The notes under the pieces were generated by a model that saw nothing but the letters and a program-made list of their open reading frames with translations, searched no databases and was not told the DNA's origin. A program made the position numbers and the translations under genes. Below are positions 44,933 through 51,994 of a DNA stretch of 64,000 nt, in pieces. The stretch is taken from positions 1 through 64,000 of the forward strand of contig JAWSVB010000007.1 of NCBI GenBank assembly GCA_033852135.1, in the 5' to 3' direction. The DNA comes from QZLE01 sp033852135. GTDB lineage: Bacteria > Pseudomonadota > Gammaproteobacteria > QZLD01. Within the stretch, counting starts at the first letter, position 1. Each line of letters opens with the position of its first letter.

Positions 44933-46246
44933 TTAATTAACAGTTAGCAGATCATCCCAACAAGTAGTATATGCTGGTGATTTATAACTCTGACGCATTG
45001 ACCACCTGCGCTCCACCCCTTGTGCAGCCATAAAAAGAGAATCTTTTCCAAATCGCTTATTTACTCTATCCAAAATTAAATCTGCCCCATTATAGTTACA
45101 GTTATCTTTTTCAAATAGATCATATTGTTTTATCTGGGCAGGCATAATATCAAGCAGTATCACCCCAACCTTTTTATATTTATACCCTTTTTTGAATATC
45201 TTCTCTAAGCACCGCTTAGCTGCGGTTATAATTAGTGAACTATCGGATGTTGGCTCAAGCAAACCTAATGAAAACCCATTTTTATATTGTTTGTTATCTG
45301 TTTTATGTTTATTTGTGGTTAGGTAAACATAAACTGCGTTTGCTACACCATTTTGCTTTCTTAACTTTTCACAAGCTGTCATACAATAAGTTGCTAATGC
45401 CTGCTGCATATCCACGTAAGACTCAACAGGGTTACCAAAAGAGCGTGATGAGGTTATATTTTGTCTCTCATATCCTTGCTCCCCCTGTATAAACTCACCA
45501 TGAGAAAGAGAGTCATCACTACCACCAATAGCAGTAAAATCTACTGCCACTATACCTTGAAGCTCTTGCTGTATGCGCTGTCCCACCACACCAAGGTGAC
45601 GGCGAATAAAAGAACCATCGCATGAATACAAATCCCAACCATTTTTCACCCCAAGACTATGAAGCTTATGCGCCCAATTGCGGCCAACCCCCCAGATTTC
45701 ACCAACATCTATAAATCTAAGAACACGTTCTCGCATACTCATATCACTGATATCAAACACCCTGTTCTTTTTATATTTTTTAGCTATATGGTTAGCTATT
45801 TTTGCCAGTGTTTTTGTCGGACCAATCCCTACGGCTACTGGCATGCCAGTATTTTTCTCTATAAGTTCTACTACCTGCCCACCTATCATTTCAGAGCTTT
45901 GTAAGCCAATGTGCTGCGTAAGATCTATAAAAGCCTCATCTATTGAATATATCTCTATTTGAGGAGCATATTCACGCAACAATGACATGACTCTAGCTGA
46001 CATATCACCATATAAAGCATAATTTGAGGAGAGCACTTTAACCCCTCTTGTTTTACATAAATGCCTAACCTTAAATAGCGGCGTAGCCATTTGAATACCA
46101 AGTGCCTTAGCTTCATTCGAACGCGATATAATACAGCCATCATTATTAGATAAAATAACAACGGGGCGCTGCCAAAGAGCAACATCAAAAACCCTTTCGC
46201 ATGAAACGTAAAAATTATTGCAATCTACCAAAGCTATTTTTTGCAT
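44933..46246 (-). CDS. umuC: DNA polymerase V catalytic subunit UmuC
   Basis: UmuC is the Y-family translesion polymerase of Pol V. The 437-aa protein starts at ATG 46246 (a GTG lies directly before). It has ALVDCNNFYVSCERVF, NNDGCIISRSNEAKALGI, the catalytic SIDEAFIDL, the thumb helix-hairpin GVGRNWAHKLHSLGV and the DUF4113-type C-terminus WSMRQSYKSPAYTTCWDDLLTVN. It follows umuD by 70 bp, the standard umuDC order. Confidence 0.95.
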   Translation of the reverse strand: MQKIALVDCNNFYVSCERVFDVALWQRPVVILSNNDGCIISRSNEAKALGIQMATPLFKVRHLCKTRGVKVLSSNYALYGDMSARVMSLLREYAPQIEIYSIDEAFIDLTQHIGLQSSEMIGGQVVELIEKNTGMPVAVGIGPTKTLAKIANHIAKKYKKNRVFDISDMSMRERVLRFIDVGEIWGVGRNWAHKLHSLGVKNGWDLYSCDGSFIRRHLGVVGQRIQQELQGIVAVDFTAIGGSDDSLSHGEFIQGEQGYERQNITSSRSFGNPVESYVDMQQALATYCMTACEKLRKQNGVANAVYVYLTTNKHKTDNKQYKNGFSLGLLEPTSDSSLIITAAKRCLEKIFKKGYKYKKVGVILLDIMPAQIKQYDLFEKDNCNYNGADLILDRVNKRFGKDSLFMAAQGVERRWSMRQSYKSPAYTTCWDDLLTVN

Positions 46247-46316
46247 CACGACTTAAACTTTTTTTATTATAAATTAACGACTGGCTAGCAAAATAGCTTG
46301 CCCATAATACAATTCG

Positions 46317-46835
46317 TTATACGGAGTGGATTACATTAGTAACCACTCCCCATATAATTAAGTCTGTTTCACTTTCCAGATCTATAGGGGTAAAGTTTTC
46401 ATTCTCTGGCATCAAGCGGATAATTCCATTTTTCTTATACAACCTTTTCACAGTTAACTCTCCATCAATTGCTGCAATAACTATCTTTCCATGAATCGGC
46501 TCAATACTCTTATCCACTATCAAAATATCATCAGGATACATCCCTGCATCTATCATCGATAAACCAGATACCCTGACAAAAAATGTTGCCGCTGGATGCT
46601 GTATTAGATGCTCATTTAGATCTAGGCTCCCCTCAATATAATCATCTGCTGGAGATGGAAATCCAGCTGCAATCTTAGCTCCATAAATAGGTAATTTATA
46701 ACCTTTAGATACAACAAACTCTTTTACTACATCAACCATACTTTCGGGAATTCGTATCGCTTTAGTTTTTTCTCCAAAACGCCCAGATCCACTTGGTCTT
46801 CCCGCACCTTGTCTTTTTCCACCGCTTGGCGACAT
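46317..46835 (-). CDS. umuD: UmuD, self-cleaving Pol V subunit
   Basis: UmuD cleaves itself on RecA filaments to give UmuD', which forms Pol V with UmuC. The 172-aa protein has the cleavage site Ala57-Gly58 in KIAAGFPSPADD, the catalytic Ser93 in GLSMIDAGM and Lys130 in ELTVKRLY. The 30-residue N-terminal extension (GKRQGAGRPSGSGRF) is longer than in E. coli and is known from other UmuD forms. GGA precedes the ATG. A partial SOS box lies 15-34 bp upstream of the start. Confidence 0.94.
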   Translation of the reverse strand: MSPSGGKRQGAGRPSGSGRFGEKTKAIRIPESMVDVVKEFVVSKGYKLPIYGAKIAAGFPSPADDYIEGSLDLNEHLIQHPAATFFVRVSGLSMIDAGMYPDDILIVDKSIEPIHGKIVIAAIDGELTVKRLYKKNGIIRLMPENENFTPIDLESETDLIIWGVVTNVIHSV

Positions 46836-46849
46836 ATTTTTTCCTAATT

Positions 46850-46869
46850 TATTTATATTTTATACAGTA
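46850..46869 (-). promoter_or_regulatory. possible LexA (SOS) box of umuDC, half-conserved
   Basis: Read on the minus strand, the site is TACTGTATAAAATATAAATA. The left half matches the gammaproteobacterial consensus exactly over TACTGTATA; the right half lacks the CAG of ACAG. Position and gene fit SOS control, but the imperfect half-site keeps confidence low. Confidence 0.35.
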
Positions 46870-46995
46870 TATTTGAATAACGTACACTATTCAAAACATT
46901 CTAATGGATACAAATTTTAATACTGGATTAAACGCCTACCGATTAAACATCTGCTAAGCTTATATAAATAAGGATTTATCAAAAAAGGAGTTTTT

Positions 46996-47289
46996 ATGCT
47001 CAACGATAAACAGCAAAAACTATATGAGGCTTTTCTTACATCTACTCACGAAGGTGACCACCTAGACTCTAAGACAGAGACTCTTATTGGCCTTGCTGCC
47101 GCTATGGCGATGAACTGTGCTCCATGCACTAATTATTACCTAAAGCTAGCTCGCAAAGAGTATGTTTCAAAAGAGGAGATCGCAGAAGTTCTTGCCAAAG
47201 TGATGTCAGTAGCAGCTGGACAAAAAAGATTGCAGATGCTCGATGTTATGGAAAAATATAAAATAGATTTGTCTGACTATAAAAAATAG
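46996..47289 (+). CDS. AhpD-like carboxymuconolactone decarboxylase family protein
   Basis: This 97-aa single-domain protein of the CMD/AhpD fold has MNCAPCTNYYLKLA with a CxxC pair (Cys41, Cys44), the thiol-redox form of the family, followed by VSKEEIAEVLAKVM. Such proteins act as small peroxidase-linked thiol reductases or remain uncharacterised. AAGGAG lies six bases before the ATG. It is divergent from umuDC. Confidence 0.88.
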   Translation: MLNDKQQKLYEAFLTSTHEGDHLDSKTETLIGLAAAMAMNCAPCTNYYLKLARKEYVSKEEIAEVLAKVMSVAAGQKRLQMLDVMEKYKIDLSDYKK

Positions 47290-47435
47290 GCTCTTCAATA
47301 AAAAGCTTTACCTAAGCACTGCTTATCACTTATGAATAAATATTACATATAAACAACAAAGCTGCTTTAAATACGATTGAAATAAGGCAGCTAAAAGACT
47401 AGAGTATTAAATGAAGCTTATAAACATGACTACAT

Positions 47436-48371
47436 ATGAACGCTAACAGCCAACTACTATTTGCCCCTGACGATACAGACTTTGAAGAGAGTTTAGACGA
47501 ACCAGGAGCTGCATGGAAAATTGCAATAATTGATGATGACATATTAGTACATCAAGTAACTAAGATGGTTTTGGATGATTTTAAATTTGATGGACTACCA
47601 ATCAAATTTCTTAGCGCATACTCAGCAAAAGAAGGGTATCAACTATTCAAAGACAACGATGATATCGCAGTTTGCATATTAGATGTAATCATGGAAACAG
47701 ATACTGCTGGAATAGAGTTAGCTCATGATATCAGAGGGGAATTAAATAACTCATCAACAAGAATCGTTCTTCGCACAGGACAGCCGGGCTTGTCTATAGA
47801 AGAAGAGCTAATAAGCAAATACAATATTAACGATTATAAAACCAAAACCGAACTCACTAGCTCAAAGCTTCGCACCCTGATTATATCCTGCATCCGCACC
47901 TATATTGAGATGCAACACTTAAAGAGATCAAAATCAGGGGTAGAAAATATACTCAGCATAACCAATAAAGTCATAACGAATAAAAACATAGATCACTTCG
48001 CCCAAGAAATTCTTAAGCAAGTACCTACTGTAATCAATAGCGAAGATGTACCTTACAATGGATTAGTTGCATATAAAAAAGATGGGGCAACCAATATAAT
48101 TGCCAGCATAAGTGATCAAAATGATACTTCAGAGCAAGACATATCAAATATTCTACCCAGCAAGGTTATCGACCTTATATCTGAAACCGAAAGTGAGTTT
48201 ATGTCTGAATTTATAGATAGTGATTACATAGCGTGCCTAACTAAAGAAAATGCTAAATCATGTTTGGTATTTATAAAAGACCTAAAATCTCTCGATAAAT
48301 TACAGCAAGAACTCCTATCGATTTATCTAAAAAATATAATGGAAACATTAACAAATATATTTTTAGACTAA
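47436..48371 (+). CDS. response regulator with DUF3369 domain
   Basis: This 311-aa protein has an N-terminal receiver (about 28-150; IAIIDDDILVHQVT, phospho-Asp in CILDVIMETDTAG, KTKTELTSSKL) followed by a DUF3369 domain (about 165-305; EILKQVPTVINSE). DUF3369 often links a receiver to an HD-GYP, diguanylate cyclase or kinase domain, but here the protein ends after it. It may signal by protein contact, perhaps with phosphate from the hybrid kinase or the free HPt. It is convergent with the XRE-LuxR gene, 16 bp apart. Confidence 0.87.
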   Translation: MNANSQLLFAPDDTDFEESLDEPGAAWKIAIIDDDILVHQVTKMVLDDFKFDGLPIKFLSAYSAKEGYQLFKDNDDIAVCILDVIMETDTAGIELAHDIRGELNNSSTRIVLRTGQPGLSIEEELISKYNINDYKTKTELTSSKLRTLIISCIRTYIEMQHLKRSKSGVENILSITNKVITNKNIDHFAQEILKQVPTVINSEDVPYNGLVAYKKDGATNIIASISDQNDTSEQDISNILPSKVIDLISETESEFMSEFIDSDYIACLTKENAKSCLVFIKDLKSLDKLQQELLSIYLKNIMETLTNIFLD

Positions 48372-48387
48372 GGCCGGGTTCATACTA

Positions 48388-49422
48388 TTAAAATGTTGCC
48401 CCTCTCAACCCATGAGATTCGTACACATCACCAGTTGCCGTGTAATTAAACATACTTTGCAAAGGAACACCTTGAGCTACAACCTGAAGGCAAAGCTCCT
48501 GCCTGTTTTCCACCCCTAGCTTTATCTTGAGCCTGTCAATTCTCTGCCTTACCGCTGACTCTGATATATTAAATTTAATAGCTATATCCTTAAGCGGAAC
48601 ACCTTGAACCAGGTATGACATCAGCTTATGGTCAACAGAGCGTAAATGTGGCCTTTTATTTGACTCAAACTTTTCACCAAATATTCTGTGAATATTTTCA
48701 TAAAGCAACTGCCCTGCATATGTAAGCAACGGCGTAACTTCCCGGATCATAGGAACTTTCTCCCGCGACTTTACTGTTACTGAAAAGGTAGACATACAAC
48801 ATGGTCCGTGAATTGGAATAGCCACATAGAAAGCATACCCCATCCCCCAGAACTTCTGAAAAATCTCTTTTTGAGTCTTATCGTTACTTTTAACTGCTTT
48901 CTTATAAATATCATCGCTATATATTGGAACAACTGAATTCCAGCAATGAGACCATACAGGATCACTGACACTCAAATAATGAGTTGCATAATATTGTTGC
49001 CATTCAACATCAATATCTGTAATCACAAAAAATTTTGGTGAGGCATGTAAATCACCACGAAAAACCTGCATATAAAGGAAATAATCAATATCCATGGCAG
49101 ACATGTAATCCTGCGTAACTTTATATACAGCTTTAACCGAATGACACTCCTCAAGATCTTGCCTATATTGCTCAGTAATATCCTGATACGATTTAGACTC
49201 ACTCTTTTCAGCTAAAAAATTCACCTCAAATATATCAGAAATTATTTTAAGATTTTTTGTTGTTGGGGTGGTCTCACCACTCTCCCAGCGAGCAACACTA
49301 CTGCGACAAACATCAAGTTTTTGCGCCAACCATACCTGGGAGCGCCCACTCTTTTTTCGGGCATCTTTGATTTTATTACCTAATTTATTACCACTGTCCA
49401 TATGTTGCGCCATACGCCTCAT
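48388..49422 (-). CDS. XRE-LuxR fusion transcription regulator
   Basis: This 344-aa regulator has three parts. An XRE-type helix-turn-helix lies at about 15-68 (KIKDARKKSGRSQVWLAQKL, SSVARWESG). A central domain resembles the LuxR autoinducer-binding fold (about 95-255), with EWQQYYATHYLSVSDPVW and GMGYAFYVAIPIHGP. A C-terminal LuxR helix-turn-helix covers about 268-330 (KDIAIKFNISESAVRQRIDR, LGVENRQE). Of the acyl-homoserine-lactone contacts, the Asp-Pro pair is present; the Trp expected after the Pro that follows it is Tyr (PIYSDD). No luxI-type gene is in the window, so it is a solo receptor. Two DNA-binding domains in one chain is unusual. Starts at Met4 or Met8 are also possible. Confidence 0.82.
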   Translation of the reverse strand: MRRMAQHMDSGNKLGNKIKDARKKSGRSQVWLAQKLDVCRSSVARWESGETTPTTKNLKIISDIFEVNFLAEKSESKSYQDITEQYRQDLEECHSVKAVYKVTQDYMSAMDIDYFLYMQVFRGDLHASPKFFVITDIDVEWQQYYATHYLSVSDPVWSHCWNSVVPIYSDDIYKKAVKSNDKTQKEIFQKFWGMGYAFYVAIPIHGPCCMSTFSVTVKSREKVPMIREVTPLLTYAGQLLYENIHRIFGEKFESNKRPHLRSVDHKLMSYLVQGVPLKDIAIKFNISESAVRQRIDRLKIKLGVENRQELCLQVVAQGVPLQSMFNYTATGDVYESHGLRGATF

Positions 49423-49473
49423 TAAATATGCAAAATCAATTACAAAAACTATAGTTTATGCTATATGAAATAC

Positions 49474-49691
49474 AAGAAAATTCACGGATAATGAACACAT
49501 TGATTCATTGATAACTATTTAAATACATCTACGGGGAATAGTTATCACTTAATGAATCGCTGACATATAAAACAGTACATGGGGTTCTGCAGTTTTATAA
49601 GTCAGTTGTAATAACCGCAAAGTCTCACTAATACATTTAGCGGAAAGCGTTATTGCTTAACAGACACGTTAATCAATAGCGCTATTTTTTT
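49474..49691 (+). ncRNA. candidate structured RNA with three hairpins
   Basis: Three long hairpins follow each other. Hairpin 1 (49502-49558) pairs GATTCATT and GATAACTATT with AATAGTTATC and AATGAATC, with a four-base bulge. Hairpin 2 (49560-49605) pairs CTGAC-TATAAAAC with GTTTTATA-GTCAG around one A-A mismatch. Hairpin 3 (49646-49683) pairs AGCGTTATTG and TTAAC with GTTAA and CAATAGCGCT, and is followed by ATTTTTTT, a full intrinsic terminator. The loops carry ACGGGGA and ATGGGGT. A promoter-like TTACAA/TATATG pair lies at 49440-49467. No ORF uses this strand. It matches no RNA family that I recognise. Confidence 0.6.
49646..49691 (+). terminator. intrinsic terminator of the candidate RNA
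   Basis: The stem has 15 pairs with one G-T wobble and one mismatch, a six-base loop AGACAC, and seven T after the stem. The direction is plus, pointing away from the XRE-LuxR gene. Confidence 0.8.
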
Positions 49692-50078
49692 ATATTATAT
49701 CAACTGTTAAAAACTACACAAAAACATTACTCATTTATAAAGCTGTAATAACATATATATAAAGCCACATAATTAAATTAACAACTAACACTTATTTTCA
49801 ATAATTTAAATTTTACCTATTATTTCAATACCATATACAGAAGAAACTTTGCCGTTATTCGCACTAAATACTCACACATAAAAATTTCTAAAATATTCTC
49901 TAAAACATAACACTCGGTACCTTGTTGCGCATTATGCAACATTTAAATATCAATACTTACTTAAATACTGACGCTTTCAACATTCTATTAGCCAATGATT
50001 ATTGAGATAATATAGTTACAGATTCGGGAAGTTATTTACGACATCTATTTAGTAATAACTGCATAACACCCGGCTCTT
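49692..50078. other. A+T-rich spacer between two candidate RNAs
   Basis: These 387 bp are extremely A+T-rich with no supported ORF. The only local symmetry is GTTGC (N7) GCAAC near 49925-49941, which could be a small operator or a chance palindrome. Confidence 0.35.
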
Positions 50079-50203
50079 AGATGTAGATTTATCTTTGATG
50101 GGGCTTTGATAAAATCACATCATTGGCCGCATCATTTATCTAGGATTGAAAGCGGACGTGCGCCACTGGTTTAACCGATACCGAAACCAGTGGCGTTTTT
50201 TTT
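50079..50203 (+). promoter_or_regulatory. structured leader with terminator before a redox-protein gene
   Basis: Three hairpins precede the gene at 50252. GATGT and GATTTATC pair with GATAAAATC and ACATC (about 50079-50120) around a loop containing GATGGGGC. CCGC pairs with GCGG (about 50127-50154). CGCCACTGGTTT pairs perfectly with AAACCAGTGGCG (50161-50195), followed by eight T. The terminator stands 48 bp before the start codon. Either this is the end of an independent small RNA or it is an attenuator or riboswitch controlling the downstream gene. I do not recognise a known class. Confidence 0.5.
50161..50203 (+). terminator. strong intrinsic terminator
   Basis: A perfect 12-bp stem CGCCACTGGTTT/AAACCAGTGGCG with an 11-base loop is followed by eight T. 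It is one of the strongest intrinsic terminators in the window. Confidence 0.9.
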
Positions 50204-50251
50204 GCTTTTACGAAAACTTTGTAATAAAGTAACGTTTTTTGGTGTTGAACA

Positions 50252-50593
50252 ATGCATGATAAACTCGCTTCAGAATACTTCTCTCGAAAATATCGACTGG
50301 GCTGCGCCCAAGCTGTAACAAAATCTTTCCAGCAAAATCTTAAAATTAGCGATGAACGCATTAACTTACTTGCCGCATACAACACCGGACAAGCTCCTAA
50401 TGGAATGTGTGGCGCTATATATGCTGCACTTGAGCTTTGCACATCAGAAGAGCAACATAATAGATTACTGAACCAGTTCTTGCATAAAGCAAAACATCTA
50501 TCATGTAGAGACATCCGCAAAAACAAAACCATCTCCTGTCGCCAAGCTGTAGAGCTAGCAGCAAAAATTTTCGCTACAGAGATAAATAGCTAA
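50252..50593 (+). CDS. C_GCAxxG_C_C family redox-type protein
   Basis: This 113-aa protein has the spaced cysteines of the C_GCAxxG_C_C family: GCAQAV (Cys18), then GMCGAIYAAL (Cys53), ELC (Cys63), SCRDIR (Cys85) and SCRQAVELA (Cys96). The family is presumed to bind metal or to work by thiol redox chemistry; its role is not settled. There is no signal peptide. It sits 48 bp behind a strong terminator structure, which suggests conditional expression, and 1.4 kb before the hydrogenase operon on the other strand. Confidence 0.8.
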   Translation: MHDKLASEYFSRKYRLGCAQAVTKSFQQNLKISDERINLLAAYNTGQAPNGMCGAIYAALELCTSEEQHNRLLNQFLHKAKHLSCRDIRKNKTISCRQAVELAAKIFATEINS

Positions 50594-50746
50594 CTTCAAT
50601 ACTAAATTTATATGCAACCTATCCCTCTTCACTTATCAAGTGCAATTGATATTTCGTGGTATCGTTTTTACAGCTAATTATGCACAAATCAATTTATTGC
50701 ATGAGCAATACTAACATTTATACATATATTAGCATTTTCTTATGAA

Positions 50747-50762
50747 TGTGACGCGCCTCACA
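50747..50762 (+). promoter_or_regulatory. perfect CRP/Vfr-type box
   Basis: TGTGA-CGCGCC-TCACA matches both half-sites of the CRP consensus with the correct 6-base spacer. A TATAAA at 50784-50789 stands where the -10 element of a class II CRP promoter should be (box centre about 41 bases before a start near 50796). The downstream gene is the secreted lipase. No crp gene is in the window. Confidence 0.7.
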
Positions 50763-50842
50763 GAGTGTTGGAAGTTTTATATGTATAAATATACATAATG
50801 CTTCAGAATTTAATTAATTAAAAATATTTTAAAGGTGTGGTC

Positions 50843-51586
50843 ATGAAGAAATTTAGCTTAGTTTCAAATAATAAAAATAGTTTTATAGCATTAGTACTTA
50901 AACTTACCTTTTCTGCGGTACTTCTTACTATTGCATCTTTCTCAGCATACGCTGAAGAGTGTAAAGATTCAGTTGTACTGGTTCACGGTAATACTGGTAA
51001 AGCTTCAGACTGGGATAACACCTACTCTGAGCTACTTAACAATAATTATTATGCTGATGAAATTTATACTCCGGATTGGGGTAGCAAGTATTGCCCATCT
51101 TGCAATAACCATAGTGGATCTGAAGAATACCCTGTCAGAGATGCGATTGAAGTGGCCGTGGCTAGCTCTTGCACCGGTAAGATTGATGTTATCGGCCACT
51201 CAATGGGAGTTACCCTAGCTGCACAACAAATCATTAAGCTGGGCGTAGAAGATAAAGTAGATACATTTGTTGGTATCGCTGGTGCTATGAAAGGCCTTTG
51301 GTCTTGCGGGATGTACCCTTTCAATGTTTGGAGTTCAACCTGTGGCTACTACGGTCTTTCTGTAAACAGTCCATTCCTTAACTCTCTTGAGAACAAGTCT
51401 TTCGCTACTAAAACATATTCAATTAAAAGTTATATGGATGAAATAGTTTGCGGAACAGGTGTATGCCTTGTTTATGGTGAACACAGTAGCCAAATCGATG
51501 GCGAAATCGAGAGTATCACTTACCCATTAGGTCACTTTGGTCTACAACTATTCACTGCAGACAAGCAAGTAGAATTAATTCAATAG
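50843..51586 (+). CDS. secreted lipase-like alpha/beta hydrolase
   Basis: This 247-aa exported hydrolase has the start chosen at ATG 50843, which has AAGGTG six bases upstream; a GTG at 50837 is in frame. An extended signal peptide (TFSAVLLTIASFSAYA) is followed by the lipase oxyanion motif VVLVHGNTGKASDW, the nucleophile in IDVIGHSMGVTLAA, and YPLGHFGLQ with the likely His. Several cysteines (KYCPSC, ASSCTG, CGMYPF, CGTGVC) suggest disulfides outside the cytoplasm. It resembles class 2 (Bacillus LipA-like) triacylglycerol lipases. A CRP-type promoter precedes it and an intrinsic terminator follows. Confidence 0.87.
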   Translation: MKKFSLVSNNKNSFIALVLKLTFSAVLLTIASFSAYAEECKDSVVLVHGNTGKASDWDNTYSELLNNNYYADEIYTPDWGSKYCPSCNNHSGSEEYPVRDAIEVAVASSCTGKIDVIGHSMGVTLAAQQIIKLGVEDKVDTFVGIAGAMKGLWSCGMYPFNVWSSTCGYYGLSVNSPFLNSLENKSFATKTYSIKSYMDEIVCGTGVCLVYGEHSSQIDGEIESITYPLGHFGLQLFTADKQVELIQ

Positions 51587-51622
51587 CTCAATCCTAGAAC
51601 CTTCATTAAAACCTGAGCATTT

Positions 51623-51649
51623 AGGGCAGCTATTAGCTGCCCTTTTTTA
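51623..51649 (+). terminator. intrinsic terminator of the lipase gene
   Basis: GGGCAGCT and AGCTGCCC pair around a three-base loop, followed by six T. It lies about 40 bp after the stop codon. Confidence 0.88.
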
Positions 51650-51835
51650 TTAGTCATCTTTTCAATATGCACTTTGCACAGCAAAATGAACTATGTCCAT
51701 AAGCACTAGATCAACAGGTTCAAGCCCAAAGATGGCGTTTTTATTTGATATTGATAGTAATGAGTAGAGCTTAGACAAGTGTTAAATACGCGAAGCATAC
51801 AAACTACTGTATGGGTAATTTAAAATCTTTCATAA

Positions 51836-51865
51836 AAAAACCGACGCAAAGCCGGCTTTTATTTT
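51836..51865 (-). terminator. probable terminator of the hnd operon
   Basis: On the minus strand, CCG and CGG with flanking A/T pairs form a short hairpin followed by seven T. It lies beyond repeat copy C, about 130 bp from the hndD stop codon, so the repeat would be part of the hnd transcript. Confidence 0.45.
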
Positions 51866-51872
51866 TTCTTAC

Positions 51873-51974
51873 CTAAAGCGTTATGAGCGCAGATTTTTCG
51901 AGGCGCAAGGAGTTAAAAACATATTGAGCGCACGAATAGTGCGTGACTCATTTTTTAACTCCTTGCAACAAAGA
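51873..51974. repeat. dispersed repeat, copy C, with long perfect hairpin
   Basis: GCAAGGAGTTAAAAA and TTTTTAACTCCTTGC pair over 15 bp without mismatch (51905-51966). The inner part pairs TGAG-GCAC with GTGC-CTCA. The first block (AAGCGTTATGAGCGCAGATTT) and the tail (GCAACAAAGA) match copy B at 316-478. The outer stem sequence differs from that of copy B but remains fully paired. The copy ends about 20 bp from the hndD stop codon. Confidence 0.8.
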
Positions 51975-51994
51975 AAAAGCAAGCGCAATAGCTT

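Noticed and set aside
48388..49422. Classical LuxR/LuxI quorum pair
   Set aside because: No acyl-homoserine-lactone synthase gene is in the window, and the regulator has an extra N-terminal XRE domain.
49502..49605. Hairpins 1 and 2 as operators of the XRE-LuxR gene instead of RNA stems
   Set aside because: Possible, but three consecutive stems of which the last is a full terminator fit a transcript better. Operator use is not excluded.
50140..50532. 130-aa minus-strand frame over the C_GCAxxG_C_C gene
   Set aside because: It opposes a gene with family-typical cysteine spacing and runs through a terminator structure.
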